Counted from the first letter of the stretch, positions 17,241-26,100 are shown. The stretch is DNA of 64,000 nt from Streptomyces sp. GESEQ-4 (GCF_017948455.1 NZ_JAFFSU010000003.1:124001-188000); one strand, 5' to 3'. Notes: generated by a model from the letters alone, not told the origin. Translations and numbers: made by a program.

Positions 17241-17611
17241 GCGACATGTCCGACGTGAAGTGCCGATGTACCTGCCCGGGAGCGACGGTGTGGGTCACCG
17301 GGCCGACGGCCGCCGACCGGCGCGGTGCCGCCTACGCGCTCGCCGAACGGCTGCTGGCCGGACAGCGCCGGGTCGAGGTCCTCGACCGCCTCAACGACCA
17401 TGACACGGACCCCGAACGCATCGGCCTGATGGCCGAGGTACTGGCCCGCAACGGCATCGTGGCGATCGTGCCGTGCGCCGAGGACGGCGTGACGGCGGTG
17501 CGTGAACGCCACGCGGCGAGCGGCACACGGTACGTCGAGGTGTGCGCCTCCGCGCCGGAGTGCGCGCAGAGCGCGGAGGCGGTCCACGACCTGCTGACCG
17601 GGCGACGCTGA
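17234..17611 (+). CDS. APS-kinase-like (CysC fold) protein with destroyed P-loop
   Basis: About 125 residues. GATVWVTGPTAADRRGAAYA aligns with the CysC opening (TVWFTGLSGAGKST), followed by LAERLLAGQRRVEVLD as in CysC, IGLMAEVLARNGIVAIVPC matching the region after the DGDN motif, and RYVEVCASAPECAQS matching FVEVFVDTPLEVCE. The Walker A lysine and serine are replaced (GPTAADRR), and the segment with the APS-binding arginines is shortened. So it keeps the fold but should not phosphorylate APS. GTG 17234 or TTG 17237 overlaps the sulfotransferase stop, implying coupling. It may be a partner or regulator of the sulfotransferase. Confidence 0.65.
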   Translation: MLSDMSDVKCRCTCPGATVWVTGPTAADRRGAAYALAERLLAGQRRVEVLDRLNDHDTDPERIGLMAEVLARNGIVAIVPCAEDGVTAVRERHAASGTRYVEVCASAPECAQSAEAVHDLLTGRR

Positions 17612-17684
17612 GAATAATTCCGACACCGGCTGTCACGCTCGGTTACTATGCTCACTTCATGCCGGAGGCCGGAAGGACGTTTCG

Positions 17685-18596
17685 TTGAGAACGGTCACTG
17701 CGACCCGCTACGTCGAACCCCTCCGGTCCGGCGGCTCCGTCCCCGGCATCGTCGAGGCCGACGACCTGGGGACGTACGTCGTCAAGTTCACCGGCTCCGC
17801 GCAGGGCAAGAAGGCGCTGGTCGCCGAGGTGATCGTGGGTGAGCTGGCGCGGGCGCTCGGGCTGCGGTTCCCCGAGCTGGTGCTCGTGCGCTTCGACCCG
17901 GAGATCGCCGACGAAGAGCCCCATCAGGAGGTGCGGGAGCTGCACAGCGCCAGCGCCGGGATCAACCTCGGCATGGACTTCCTGCCGGGCGCGAAGGACT
18001 TCACGCCCGAGGTCGCCGAGACGTTCCGCGTGGACCCGCTGGAGGCGGGCCGGATCGTCTGGCTGGACGCACTGACTGTCAACGTCGACCGTACGGTCCA
18101 CAGCTCGAACCTCATGATCTGGCCCACGCTCGGTGTCGCACCCCCGCGCCTGTGGCTGATCGACCACGGCGCCGCCCTCGTCTTCCACCACCGCTGGGAC
18201 GCGACGGAACCGGAGAAGGCGTACGACTTCCGGCATCACGCGCTCGGGCACTACACGCCGGACGTGCGCGCGGCCGACGCCGAGCTGGCGCCGAAGGTGA
18301 CGCGGGAGCTGTTGCGGGCGATCGCGGCCGAGGTCCCGGACGCCTGGCTGGCCGGAGAGGAGGGGTTCGCGACGCCGGACGACATCCGGACGGCGTACGT
18401 GGACTACCTCCACGCGCGCGGGGAAGCCTCCACTGCCTGGCTCCCCACGGACTTCCCCACCCGGGAGGAAGTCGCCGCCGAGCAGGCCCTGCGCGCGGCG
18501 AAGACACAGCGAGGCCGTCCGAAGTGGCTCAAGCAGGTCCCGGACCTGCACGGCAGACCGGCGGTGGAACAGGACGGGGCGGTACACATCCGATGA
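17685..18596 (+). CDS. HipA-family (PI3/4-kinase-like) protein kinase
   Basis: A 303-residue protein starting at TTG, supported by GGAAGG at 17671-17676. Early GTYVVKFTGSAQGKKALVAE carries the ATP-binding Lys; WLDALTVNVDRTVHSSNLMIW holds the catalytic Asp/Asn set, and LWLIDHGAALVF is the metal-binding DHG (equivalent to DFG). This is the standalone HipA-like kinase family common in actinomycetes, without the N-terminal HipA subdomain and without a HipB antitoxin beside it, so toxin activity should not be assumed. It overlaps the next gene by 4 bases (ATGA), so the kinase and the SelW-like protein are cotranslated. Confidence 0.8.
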   Translation: MRTVTATRYVEPLRSGGSVPGIVEADDLGTYVVKFTGSAQGKKALVAEVIVGELARALGLRFPELVLVRFDPEIADEEPHQEVRELHSASAGINLGMDFLPGAKDFTPEVAETFRVDPLEAGRIVWLDALTVNVDRTVHSSNLMIWPTLGVAPPRLWLIDHGAALVFHHRWDATEPEKAYDFRHHALGHYTPDVRAADAELAPKVTRELLRAIAAEVPDAWLAGEEGFATPDDIRTAYVDYLHARGEASTAWLPTDFPTREEVAAEQALRAAKTQRGRPKWLKQVPDLHGRPAVEQDGAVHIR

Positions 18597-18871
18597 CCCA
18601 GCGCGTACAGATCGAGTACTGCACCCAGTGCCGGTGGCTGCCCCGTGCGGCCTGGCTGGCGCAGGAGCTGCTGACGACCTTCGAGACCGAGCTGACCGAG
18701 CTGTCGCTCAAGCCCGGCACCGGCGGCGTCTTCGTCGTCCGCGTGAACGACGAGGTGGTCTGGGACCGCCGTGAGCAGGGCTTTCCCGAGCCGACGGCGG
18801 TCAAGCAGGCCGTACGCGACCGAGTGGCCCCGGACAAGCCCCTGGGCCACTCGGACAAACCTGCTTCCTGA
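18593..18871 (+). CDS. SelT/SelW/SelH (Rdx) family thioredoxin-like protein
   Basis: A 92-residue protein with VQIEYCTQCRWLPRA at residues 5-19, the CxxC redox motif (C10, C13) of the Rdx family, followed by the SLKPGTGGVFVVRVNDEVVWDRREQG strand pair and FPEPTAVKQAVRDR helix. No in-frame UGA is needed; both positions are Cys. Rdx proteins are thought to act in thiol redox exchange. It overlaps the kinase gene upstream and meets malate synthase tail to tail with 3 bases between. Confidence 0.85.
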   Translation: MTQRVQIEYCTQCRWLPRAAWLAQELLTTFETELTELSLKPGTGGVFVVRVNDEVVWDRREQGFPEPTAVKQAVRDRVAPDKPLGHSDKPAS

Positions 18872-18874
18872 GAG

Positions 18875-20500
18875 TCAGCCCTTGAGCCGCTCGTACGCGG
18901 GCAGCGTCAGGAAGTCCGCGTAGTCCTCGTCGAGGGCGACGGTGAGCAGCAGGTCGTGGGCCTGCTGCCAGTGCCCGGCCGCGAAGGCCTCCTCACCGAT
19001 CTCGGCGCGGATGTTCGCCAGTTCCTCGGCGGCGACCTTGCGGGCCAGCTCCGGGGTGGCCTTCTCGCCGTTCTCGAACTCGACGCCGGCGTTGATCCAC
19101 TGCCAGATCTGCGAGCGGGAGATCTCGGCGGTGGCCGCGTCCTCCATCAGATTGAAGATGGCGACCGCGCCGAGGCCGCGCAGCCAGGCCTCGATGTAAC
19201 GGATGCCGACCTGGACGGCGTTGACCAGACCGTCGTACGTCGGCTTCGCCTTGAGCGAGTCGACCGCGATCAGGTCGGCCGCTTGGACGTCGACGTCCTC
19301 GCGCAGCCGGTCCTTCTGGTTCGGCTTGTCGCCGAGGACGGCGTCGAAGGAGGCCATGGCGATCGGGACGAGGTCGGGGTGGGCGACCCAGGAGCCGTCG
19401 AAGCCGTCGTTCGCCTCGCGGTCCTTGTCCGCCTTCACCTTCTCGAAGGCGACCTTGTTGACCTCCTCGTCGCGGCGGGACGGGATGAACGCCGCCATGC
19501 CGCCGATCGCGTGCGCGCCACGCTTGTGGCAGGTGCGGACGAGGAGTTCGGTGTACGCGCGCATGAACGGGGCGGTCATGGTGACCGCGTTGCGGTCCGG
19601 GAGGACGAACTTGGCGCCGCCGTCACGGAAGTTCTTCACGATGGAGAACAGGTAGTCCCAGCGGCCCGCGTTCAACCCCGAGGCGTGGTCGCGCAGTTCA
19701 TAGAGGATCTCCTCCATCTCGTACGCGGCCGTGATCGTCTCGATCAGGACGGTCGCGCGGATGGTGCCCTGGGGGATGCCGACGTAGTTCTGAGCGAAGA
19801 CGAACACGTCGTTCCAGAGGCGGGCCTCCAGGTGCGACTCCGTCTTGGGGAGGTAGAAGTACGGGCCCTTGCCGAGGTCGAGCAGACGCTGGGCGTTGTG
19901 GAAGAAGTAGAGACCGAAGTCGACGAGGGCGCCGGGGACTTGGCTGCCGTCCGGGGCGGTGAGGTGACGCTCGTTCAGATGCCAGCCGCGCGGGCGCATG
20001 ACGACGGTCGCGAGCTCGTCCTCGGCCTTCAGGGCGTACGACTTGCCGGAGTTCGGGTCGGTGAAGTCGATGTTCCGGGTGTAGGCGTCGATCAGGTTGA
20101 GCTGGCCGAGGACCACGTTCTCCCAGGTCGGCGCGGAGGCGTCCTCGAAGTCGGCGAGCCAGACCCTGGCGCCCGAGTTGAGGGCGTTGATGGTCATCTT
20201 GCGGTCGGTGGGGCCGGTGATCTCCACGCGGCGGTCGTTCAGGGCCGCGGGGGAGGGGGCCACCTTCCACGAGTCGTCCGCGCGGATCGCGGCCGTCTCG
20301 GGGAGGAAGTCGAGCGTGGAGGTGCGGGCGATCTCGGCGCGGCGCTCCGCGCGGCGGGCGAGGAGCTCGTCACGCCGGGGCGTGAACCTCCGGTGCAGCT
20401 CGGCCACGAAGGCGAGGGCCGCTTCGGTGAGGACCTCCTCCTGCCGGGGCAGGGGCTCGGCGTCGACGATGGCCAGCGGGGACGGCGCTGGTGCGGACAT
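18875..20500 (-). CDS. aceB: malate synthase A
   Basis: A 541-residue glyoxylate-cycle enzyme condensing glyoxylate with acetyl-CoA. Landmarks in order: [98 protein letters not shown] and the late [16 protein letters not shown], all diagnostic of the AceB type (about 530 residues). The allantoin genes 3 kb away release glyoxylate, and the promoter (20615-20647) carries the same two motifs as the allantoinase promoter. So this copy is probably expressed with purine catabolism. From memory, Streptomyces coelicolor has a malate synthase beside its AllR cluster. Confidence 0.95.
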   Translation of the reverse strand: MSAPAPSPLAIVDAEPLPRQEEVLTEAALAFVAELHRRFTPRRDELLARRAERRAEIARTSTLDFLPETAAIRADDSWKVAPSPAALNDRRVEITGPTDRKMTINALNSGARVWLADFEDASAPTWENVVLGQLNLIDAYTRNIDFTDPNSGKSYALKAEDELATVVMRPRGWHLNERHLTAPDGSQVPGALVDFGLYFFHNAQRLLDLGKGPYFYLPKTESHLEARLWNDVFVFAQNYVGIPQGTIRATVLIETITAAYEMEEILYELRDHASGLNAGRWDYLFSIVKNFRDGGAKFVLPDRNAVTMTAPFMRAYTELLVRTCHKRGAHAIGGMAAFIPSRRDEEVNKVAFEKVKADKDREANDGFDGSWVAHPDLVPIAMASFDAVLGDKPNQKDRLREDVDVQAADLIAVDSLKAKPTYDGLVNAVQVGIRYIEAWLRGLGAVAIFNLMEDAATAEISRSQIWQWINAGVEFENGEKATPELARKVAAEELANIRAEIGEEAFAAGHWQQAHDLLLTVALDEDYADFLTLPAYERLKG

Positions 20501-20614
20501 GAGCTGTCACTTCCTTCAGCGGGCTGCTACGTGTGGCACGGGGTGCCAGGTTCCTCGGGTGCGGCTGACAGCGCCCGCGGGACGCCGGGGCGCTTCTGAT
20601 CAGTGGATACTAGT

Positions 20615-20647
20615 TTCCTCATGGTGGAAGTTCAATGGTTTGTTGAT
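20615..20647. promoter_or_regulatory. AllR-type bipartite operator upstream of malate synthase
   Basis: TTCCTC-ATG-GTGGAA (20615-20629) matches the exact palindrome TTCCAC-TTT-GTGGAA at 23409-23423 with one change in the dyad. TTCAAT-GGTTT-GTTGAT (20631-20647) matches TTCAAC-AGAAA-GTTGAA at 23500-23516 with two changes. The pair lies 115-147 bases upstream of the malate synthase start. Shared control by the IclR regulator at 22489-23289 is a strong inference. Confidence 0.65.
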
Positions 20648-20669
20648 GTCGAGATTCTCTGAATCGAGG

Positions 20670-20694
20670 CATGGTGGCGCTCGGTGCCACCATG
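20670..20694 (-). terminator. 9-bp perfect hairpin after the MocA-like gene
   Basis: CATGGTGGC and GCCACCATG form an exact 9-bp stem with a 7-base loop, beginning 1 base past the stop of the nucleotidyltransferase gene on the minus strand. There is no U-tract. It separates that gene from the malate synthase promoter. Confidence 0.6.
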
Positions 20695-20695
20695 C

Positions 20696-21295
20696 TCACT
20701 CAAGGTGGCTCAGGTCGCCTTCCGTGTCGATGTCGTACGCCTCCGCCACATCCCCGCACTCGACGAGCGTGATCTCCTCCTCGTGCGCCTTCAGGTAGGC
20801 GCGCGCCCCGCGGTCCCCGGTCGCCGTGGCCGCGATGTCGGCCCAGTGGGCGGCGCCGAACAGGACCGGATGTCCGCGTACCCCGTCGTAGGCGGCCGAG
20901 ACCAGCGACTCCTCGTCCGTGTAGGCGGCGAGCACCCGGGCGACCGCCTCCGGTCCGATGCCGGGCTGGTCGACGAGTGAGACGAGCGCGGCCGTCGCGG
21001 GGGTCCCGGCGAGCGAGTCGAGTCCGGCGCGCAGCGAGGAACCCATGCCCTGCTCCCACTCCGGGTTGTCCACGAGCACGCACCCCTCCAGACGCGCCCG
21101 TTCCCGTACGACCGCTGCCCGCGCCCCGAGCACCACATGGACGCGGGTGCACCCGGCCGCCCGCAGGACGCCGACCGCGTGTTCGACGAGGGGCCGGCCG
21201 CGGTGTTCGAGCAGTGCCTTGGGGCGTCCGCCGAGCCGTCGTCCGCCTCCCGCGGCGAGCAGCAGTCCGGTCACGGTGTCTTGCTTGTCCGTCAT
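20696..21295 (-). CDS. MocA-like nucleotidyltransferase
   Basis: A 199-residue GT-A-fold nucleotidyltransferase: VTGLLLAAGGGRRLGGRPKALLEHRGRPL holds the LAAGxGxRLG and K motifs of the MobA/MocA group, NPEWEQGMGSSLRAGL is the MocA signature, and VSLVDQPGI the metal-binding Asp. MocA makes the CMP form of molybdopterin needed by xanthine dehydrogenases. Placement between malate synthase and the allantoin genes suits maturation of a xanthine dehydrogenase, though no such dehydrogenase is in the window. ATG at 21293-21295 was chosen because the fold starts a few residues later. Confidence 0.82.
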   Translation of the reverse strand: MTDKQDTVTGLLLAAGGGRRLGGRPKALLEHRGRPLVEHAVGVLRAAGCTRVHVVLGARAAVVRERARLEGCVLVDNPEWEQGMGSSLRAGLDSLAGTPATAALVSLVDQPGIGPEAVARVLAAYTDEESLVSAAYDGVRGHPVLFGAAHWADIAATATGDRGARAYLKAHEEEITLVECGDVAEAYDIDTEGDLSHLE

Positions 21296-21482
21296 GCGTC
21301 CTGCATACCTGAGACAGGGGCGCGCGACGGCGTTCCGGAGACTGAATTTCGGTCCACGCGGTGGCGCGTCCCGCACCGGGTGGCGTTTACTGACCCGCGT
21401 CCCCCGGCGCCCGACAACCTTCCGGGGGTCCGGGCGCGATCACGACGTACAGGCGCACAACGGCGTGCGCGGGGGGAGAGCT

Positions 21483-21806
21483 GTGTTGCGGAGCTTGGGG
21501 CAGAGGCGGCAAGTGACCGGCAGCGACGAGGACCCGAGGGTGGCGGAACTGCGGACCGCGGTGTCCCGGCTGCGCCGCGAACTCGCCGCGCACCCCGCGG
21601 AGTTCCCTGACCGCGGCATCGCCGAGGACGAACTCGCTGCGCTCGCCGCGATGACGGTCAGCGGCAGCCCCGAAATCCCCCGCCTGCGCCGCTCGTTGCT
21701 GCTGATCGCCGGGGCGATCGGCTCCGTGAGCGCGCTGTCACCGGGGCTCACGCAGGTGCGCGACGCGGTGGATCTGTTCGGGGAACAGCGGCGGGGCCAG
21801 GGCTAG
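21483..21806 (+). CDS. small conserved hypothetical protein (DUF5955-like)
   Basis: A 107-residue protein starting at GTG with a GGGGAG ribosome site at 21474-21479. The first half is charged and helical (DPRVAELRTAVSRLRRELAAHPAEFPDRGIAEDEL). The second half, LRRSLLLIAGAIGSVSALSPGLTQVRDAV, is an amphipathic or membrane-adjacent helix. I recall this pattern as DUF5955 in streptomycetes but could not check. Function unknown. Its end overlaps the convergent gene at 21803 by 4 bases. Confidence 0.65.
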   Translation: MLRSLGQRRQVTGSDEDPRVAELRTAVSRLRRELAAHPAEFPDRGIAEDELAALAAMTVSGSPEIPRLRRSLLLIAGAIGSVSALSPGLTQVRDAVDLFGEQRRGQG

Positions 21807-22489
21807 TTCACCGGCGGGTACGGGAACGGCCCCCGGTAACCCCCGGTGGCCCGGTGCTCGAACTGGTCGCAGAGCCAGGTCTCCTGGACGAACTCGGTGA
21901 GATCGCCCCAGATCGCGAAGATGCCCCGGGGGCCGTGCTTGCCCTCGACCAGGCGGTAGCGCTCCTTGACGTCACGGAAGCAGGCCAGGCCGGCCATGAG
22001 GCTGTGGCCCACCGGGGAGTAGTCGGACCAGGCGCAGGAGACGCAGGCCTTCAGCCGGGCCGCGCGCGGCAGCTTGCGCTGGATCTCGTGCAGCGCGTCC
22101 TCGAAGTCGTCCTGGCCGGCCGCGTTGCGGAACTCGTACCCGTCGAGGTGCAGGGTGGTGGTCAGCGCCTCTTCGTCCAGTCCGCGTCGCGGGCCCGCCG
22201 GATCCCCGAGCCGCAGGGCGCACCGCAGCAGTCCCGGGCGTACGCCGCTGCCCCTGACCTCCACGGGTATCGGCACCTCCCACTCCAGGAGGCAGGAGCA
22301 CAGTGCCCCGTCGAAGAACGAGAAGGGCTGCTCGGGCGGCTCACCGCTCAGCGCGCCCAGATCGTCCATCGTGTCGCCCTCGAAGCGGACGCCCCTGATC
22401 GTCGTACGGATCAGTTCCCGGCCGTCGGTCTCGAAGACGATCTCCTCCGACCCGTGCCGGTCGGTGTACCGGCCGGGCAGGCGCTGCAT
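21803..22489 (-). CDS. conserved hypothetical protein (DUF6304-like)
   Basis: A 228-residue soluble protein of unknown function. The N-terminal half is beta-rich (YTDRHGSEEIVFETDGRELIRTTIRGVRFEGD, WEVPIPVEVRG), and the C-terminal half has a Cys pair in KACVSCAWSDYSPVG, a cysteine in LACFRD and GIFAIWGDLTEFVQETWLCDQF, which could bind a metal. It starts one base from the end of the IclR regulator gene, so it is probably cotranscribed with that regulator. I recall this family as DUF6304; that is unverified. Confidence 0.65.
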   Translation of the reverse strand: MQRLPGRYTDRHGSEEIVFETDGRELIRTTIRGVRFEGDTMDDLGALSGEPPEQPFSFFDGALCSCLLEWEVPIPVEVRGSGVRPGLLRCALRLGDPAGPRRGLDEEALTTTLHLDGYEFRNAAGQDDFEDALHEIQRKLPRAARLKACVSCAWSDYSPVGHSLMAGLACFRDVKERYRLVEGKHGPRGIFAIWGDLTEFVQETWLCDQFEHRATGGYRGPFPYPPVN

Positions 22490-23289
22490 TACGAGGCGTG
22501 GTTCTGGCTGGTGGCCAGTGCCTCGGACAGTTCGCCGGCGATCTGCTGGAGCACGGGTACGATCCGCTCCGTCGCCGTCTCGGTGACCCGCCCCGCCGGG
22601 CCGGAGATGGAAAGGGCCGCCGCGGTGGGGGAGTTGGGGACCGAGACCGCGAGGCAGCGCACGCCGATCTCCTGCTCGTTGTCGTCGACCGCGTAGCCGA
22701 GCCGTCGTACGTCGTCCAGGGCCGCGAGGAAGCCCTCCGGCGTGGTGATCGTCTTCTCCGTGGCGGCGGGCATGCCGGTGCGGGCGAGCAGGGCGCGCAC
22801 CTCGTCGTCCGGCGTGTTCGCCAGCAGGGCCTTGCCCACGCCCGTGGAGTGCGGCAGCACGCGCCGGCCGACCTCGGTGAACATGCGCATCGAGTGCTTC
22901 GACGGCACCTGCGCCACGTACACGATCTCGTCGCCGTCGAGCAGCGCCATGTTCGCCGTCTCGCCGGTCTCCTCGACCAGGCGGGCGAGATAGGGGCGGG
23001 CCCAGGTGCCGAGCAGCCGGGAGGCGGACTCGCCGAGCCGGATCAGGCGGGGGCCCAGCGCATAGCGGCGGTTGGCCTGCTGGCGTACGTAACCGCAGGC
23101 CACCAGCGTGCGCATGAGGCGGTGGATGGTCGGCAGCGGCAGCCCGCTGCTGGCGGACAGCTCGCTCAGCCCGACCTCGCCGCCCGCGTCCGCCATGCGC
23201 TCGAGCAGATCGAAGGCGCGCTCGAGGGACTGGACCCCGCCCGTAGTGGACTTGGCGGAGTCGGTGGTGCTGGCGCTGGACGTCGGCAC
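22489..23289 (-). CDS. allR: IclR family repressor of allantoin genes (AllR-type)
   Basis: A 266-residue regulator. After a 20-residue Ser/Thr-rich tail, GVQSLERAFDLLERMADAGGEVGLSELSASSGLPLPTIHRLM is the IclR winged helix (residues 18-80). The ligand domain contains GETANMALLDGDEIVYVAQV, HSTGVGKALLA and the typical late GYAVDDNEQEIGVRCLAVSV. Position between malate synthase and allantoinase matches AllR of Streptomyces coelicolor, which represses allantoin genes and responds to allantoate or glyoxylate-type ligands (established for the family, not shown here). GTG start at 23287-23289 is preceded by GAAAGGAA on that strand. Exact palindromes lie in the 268-base divergent gap. Confidence 0.88.
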   Translation of the reverse strand: MPTSSASTTDSAKSTTGGVQSLERAFDLLERMADAGGEVGLSELSASSGLPLPTIHRLMRTLVACGYVRQQANRRYALGPRLIRLGESASRLLGTWARPYLARLVEETGETANMALLDGDEIVYVAQVPSKHSMRMFTEVGRRVLPHSTGVGKALLANTPDDEVRALLARTGMPAATEKTITTPEGFLAALDDVRRLGYAVDDNEQEIGVRCLAVSVPNSPTAAALSISGPAGRVTETATERIVPVLQQIAGELSEALATSQNHAS

Positions 23290-23408
23290 GGCGCGTTCCT
23301 TTCGGGACTGGCGGCCTTTTCGGGACAGGCAGGAAGAGCAGAAGCCTACCCGTCGGTCGGTTGACTCCCCGCTTGTGCGTAGCTACGTTCTGCTTGCCGG
23401 AACTGTAA

Positions 23409-23423
23409 TTCCACTTTGTGGAA
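23409..23423. promoter_or_regulatory. perfect 15-bp palindrome in allR-allantoinase gap
   Basis: TTCCAC-TTT-GTGGAA is an exact dyad, about 120 bases from the regulator start and 135 from the allantoinase start. A near-copy precedes malate synthase at 20615. It is the best candidate AllR operator here. Confidence 0.7.
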
Positions 23424-23499
23424 ACGTCCAGAGTACGGCCGTGGGGTGCACTGTGGAGAAGTGTGCCCTTGACGGCGCGGGAGCGGGAGACGAGACTCC

Positions 23500-23531
23500 T
23501 TCAACAGAAAGTTGAATTCCGTTACGCGGAA
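23500..23531. promoter_or_regulatory. two tandem dyads upstream of allantoinase
   Basis: TTCAAC-AGAAA-GTTGAA (23500-23516) is immediately followed by TTCCG-TTACG-CGGAA (23517-23531). They end 26 bases before the allantoinase GTG, where a bound repressor would block RNA polymerase. The first has a relaxed copy before malate synthase (20631-20647). Confidence 0.6.
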
Positions 23532-23557
23532 GTAAACGGCGGCAGAGAGGGGTCCGG

Positions 23558-24895
23558 GTGTCCGACGCTGAACTGGTGCTGCGCTCGACGCGCGTCATCA
23601 CCCGGGAGGGGACGCGGGCCGCCTCGGTCGCGGTCGCCGCCGGCAAGATCACGGCCGTACTCCCGTACGACGCCGAAGTCCCGTCCGGCGCCCGCCTTGA
23701 GGACTTCGGCGACGACGTCCTGCTGCCCGGCCTGGTCGACACCCACGTGCACGTCAACGACCCCGGCCGCACCGAGTGGGAGGGCTTCTGGACCGCCACG
23801 CGCGCCGCGGCCGCCGGCGGCATCACCACCCTCGTCGACATGCCGCTCAACTCCCTGCCGCCGACCACGACGGTCGAGAACCTCCGTACGAAGCAGAAGG
23901 TGGCCGCCGACAAGGCGCACATCGACGTCGGCTTCTGGGGCGGCGCCCTGCCCGACAACGTCACGGACCTGCGCCCGCTGCACGACACCGGGGTCTTCGG
24001 CTTCAAGGCGTTCCTGTCCCCGTCCGGCGTGGACGAGTTCCCGCACCTCGACCAGGAGCAACTCGCCCGGTCCCTGGCCGAGATCGCCTCCTTCGGCGGC
24101 CTGCTGATCGTGCACGCCGAGGACCCGCACCACCTCTCCGCGGCCCCGCAGCACGGCGGCCCGAAGTACGCGCACTTCCTCGCCTCACGCCCGCGCGACG
24201 CCGAGGACACGGCGATCGCCCAGCTGATCGCCCAGGCCAAGCGCCTGGACGCGCGCGTGCATGTGCTGCACCTGTCGTCGAGCGACGCGCTGCCGCTGAT
24301 CGCCGAGGCCAAGGCGGAGGGCGTCCGTCTCACCGTGGAGACCTGCCCGCACTATCTGACGTTGACCGCCGAGGAAGTCCCGGACGGGGCCAGCGAGTTC
24401 AAGTGCTGCCCGCCCATCCGTGAGGCCGCCAACCAGGACCTGTTGTGGCAGGCGCTGGCCGACGGCACGATCGACTGCGTGGTCACCGACCACTCGCCGT
24501 CCACGGCCGACCTGAAGACCGACGACTTCGCGACGGCGTGGGGCGGCATCTCGGGCCTGCAGCTGAGCCTGGCGGCGGTGTGGACGGAGGCACGCAGGCG
24601 CGGTCACGGCCTGGAGGACGTCGTCCGCTGGATGTCCGAGCGGACTGCTCAGCTCGTCGGCCTCGGCCAGAAGGGCGCCATCGAGGCCGGCCGCGACGCC
24701 GACTTCGCGGTCCTCGCACCCGACGCGACGTTCACCGTGGACCCGGCGGCCCTCCAGCACCGCAACCGCGTCACGGCGTACGCGGGCAAGACCCTGTACG
24801 GCGTCGTCAGGTCCACCTGGCTGCGCGGCGAACGCATCGTGGCCGACGGCGAGTTCACGGACCCGAAGGGTCAACTCCTCACCCGCACCCCCTGA
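23558..24895 (+). CDS. allB: allantoinase
   Basis: A 445-residue cyclic amidohydrolase opening the hydantoin ring of allantoin to allantoate. [22 protein letters not shown] supplies the first metal ligands (H63, H65) and the family-specific [18 protein letters not shown] contains the carboxylated lysine at about residue 150; LLIVHAED and VHVLHLSS give the later histidines and DHSPST the Asp. Length is standard. It starts at GTG after AGAGGGG and is followed 44 bases later by allantoicase, forming an operon. Regulation by the divergent IclR protein is supported by the dyads upstream. Confidence 0.95.
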   Translation: MSDAELVLRSTRVITREGTRAASVAVAAGKITAVLPYDAEVPSGARLEDFGDDVLLPGLVDTHVHVNDPGRTEWEGFWTATRAAAAGGITTLVDMPLNSLPPTTTVENLRTKQKVAADKAHIDVGFWGGALPDNVTDLRPLHDTGVFGFKAFLSPSGVDEFPHLDQEQLARSLAEIASFGGLLIVHAEDPHHLSAAPQHGGPKYAHFLASRPRDAEDTAIAQLIAQAKRLDARVHVLHLSSSDALPLIAEAKAEGVRLTVETCPHYLTLTAEEVPDGASEFKCCPPIREAANQDLLWQALADGTIDCVVTDHSPSTADLKTDDFATAWGGISGLQLSLAAVWTEARRRGHGLEDVVRWMSERTAQLVGLGQKGAIEAGRDADFAVLAPDATFTVDPAALQHRNRVTAYAGKTLYGVVRSTWLRGERIVADGEFTDPKGQLLTRTP

Positions 24896-24939
24896 TCGAC
24901 CCCGCACCCGCAGCGGCCGACTCCCGAAAGGCAGACCTT

Positions 24940-26055
24940 GTGACGGCGACCCCGAGTTTCACCGGCGACGCGAACCCGTACGGAGGCGGTGACCCGTACG
25001 CGGACTACCGCACCGCCGACTTCCCCTTCACCCAGTACGCCAACCTCGCCGACCGGCAGCTCGGCGCCGGTGTCATCGCCGCCAACGACGAGTTCTTCGC
25101 CCAGCGCGAGAACCTGCTGGTGCCCGGGCGCGCCGAGTTCGACCCGGAGCACTTCGGGCACAAGGGCAAGATCATGGACGGCTGGGAGACGCGCCGCCGC
25201 CGCGGTGCCTCGGCCGACCATCCGTGGCCGACGGCCGAGGACCACGACTGGGCGCTGGTCCGCCTCGGCGCGCCCGGCGTGATCCGCGGGATCGTCGTCG
25301 ACACGGCCCACTTCCGCGGCAACTACCCGCAGGCCGTGTCGATCGAGGGCACGGCGGTGGCGGGCTTCCCGTCCCCCGAGGAGCTGCTGGGCGACGACGT
25401 GAAGTGGACGACGCTGGTCCCGCGCACCGCGGTGGGCGGCCACGCGGCGAACGGCTTCGAGGTCTCCGTGGAACAGCGCTTCACGCACCTCCGCGTCAAC
25501 CAGCACCCCGACGGCGGCATCGCCCGCCTGCGTGTGTACGGCGAGGTCGTCCCGGACCCGGCCTGGCTCGCCGTCCTGGGCACCTTCGACGTGGTCGCCC
25601 TGGAGAACGGCGGCCAGGCCGAGGACGCCTCCAACCTCTTCTACTCGCCCGCCACCAACACCATCCAGCCGGGCCGCTCCCGCAAGATGGACGACGGCTG
25701 GGAGACCCGCCGCCGCCGCGACCAGGGCAACGACTGGATCAGGTACCGGCTGGTGGCCCAGTCCCAGATCCGCGCGATCGAGATCGACACGGCGTATCTG
25801 AAGGGCAACAGCGCGGGCTGGGCGTCAGTATCGGTGAAGGACGGCGAGGAGGGCGAGTGGACGGAAGTCCTCCCGCGGACCCGCCTCCAACCCGACACCA
25901 ACCACCGCTTCGTCCTGTCCGCCTCCGCCGTCGGCACGCACGCGCGCGTGGACATCTACCCCGACGGCGGCATCTCCCGCCTGCGGCTGCACGGCTCGCT
26001 GACGCAGCAGGGCGCTGCGGGGCTGGCGGCGCGACACCAGGAACTGGGCGGCTGA
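24940..26055 (+). CDS. alc: allantoicase
   Basis: A 371-residue enzyme that splits allantoate into ureidoglycolate and urea. It consists of two tandem copies of the allantoicase jelly-roll domain, each with KIMDGWETRRRR or KMDDGWETRRRR (about residues 77 and 250), a GIVVDTAHFRGN/AIEIDTAYLKGN strand and HLRVNQHPDGGIARLRVYG/ARVDIYPDGGISRLRLHG ending. The duplication is the family's normal architecture. GTG start at 24940. With allantoinase and malate synthase it converts allantoin to urea and, through glyoxylate, malate; the ureidoglycolate lyase step is not encoded in the window. Confidence 0.95.
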   Translation: MTATPSFTGDANPYGGGDPYADYRTADFPFTQYANLADRQLGAGVIAANDEFFAQRENLLVPGRAEFDPEHFGHKGKIMDGWETRRRRGASADHPWPTAEDHDWALVRLGAPGVIRGIVVDTAHFRGNYPQAVSIEGTAVAGFPSPEELLGDDVKWTTLVPRTAVGGHAANGFEVSVEQRFTHLRVNQHPDGGIARLRVYGEVVPDPAWLAVLGTFDVVALENGGQAEDASNLFYSPATNTIQPGRSRKMDDGWETRRRRDQGNDWIRYRLVAQSQIRAIEIDTAYLKGNSAGWASVSVKDGEEGEWTEVLPRTRLQPDTNHRFVLSASAVGTHARVDIYPDGGISRLRLHGSLTQQGAAGLAARHQELGG

Positions 26056-26064
26056 ACTCCGCTA

Positions 26065-26100
26065 CCGTGAACACCCCTTCTGCGGCAGGGGTGTTCACGG
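26065..26100 (+). terminator. perfect 14-bp hairpin between allantoicase and next gene
   Basis: CCGTGAACACCCCT pairs exactly with AGGGGTGTTCACGG across an 8-base loop. It starts 9 bases after the allantoicase stop and its right arm runs into the GGAGG ribosome site of the following gene. It can therefore terminate the allantoin operon and also mask that ribosome site, or serve as a protein operator. Confidence 0.6.

Noticed and set aside
17685..18871. A HipBA toxin-antitoxin module
   Set aside because: There is no HipB-like helix-turn-helix gene next to the kinase and the kinase lacks the N-terminal HipA subdomain.
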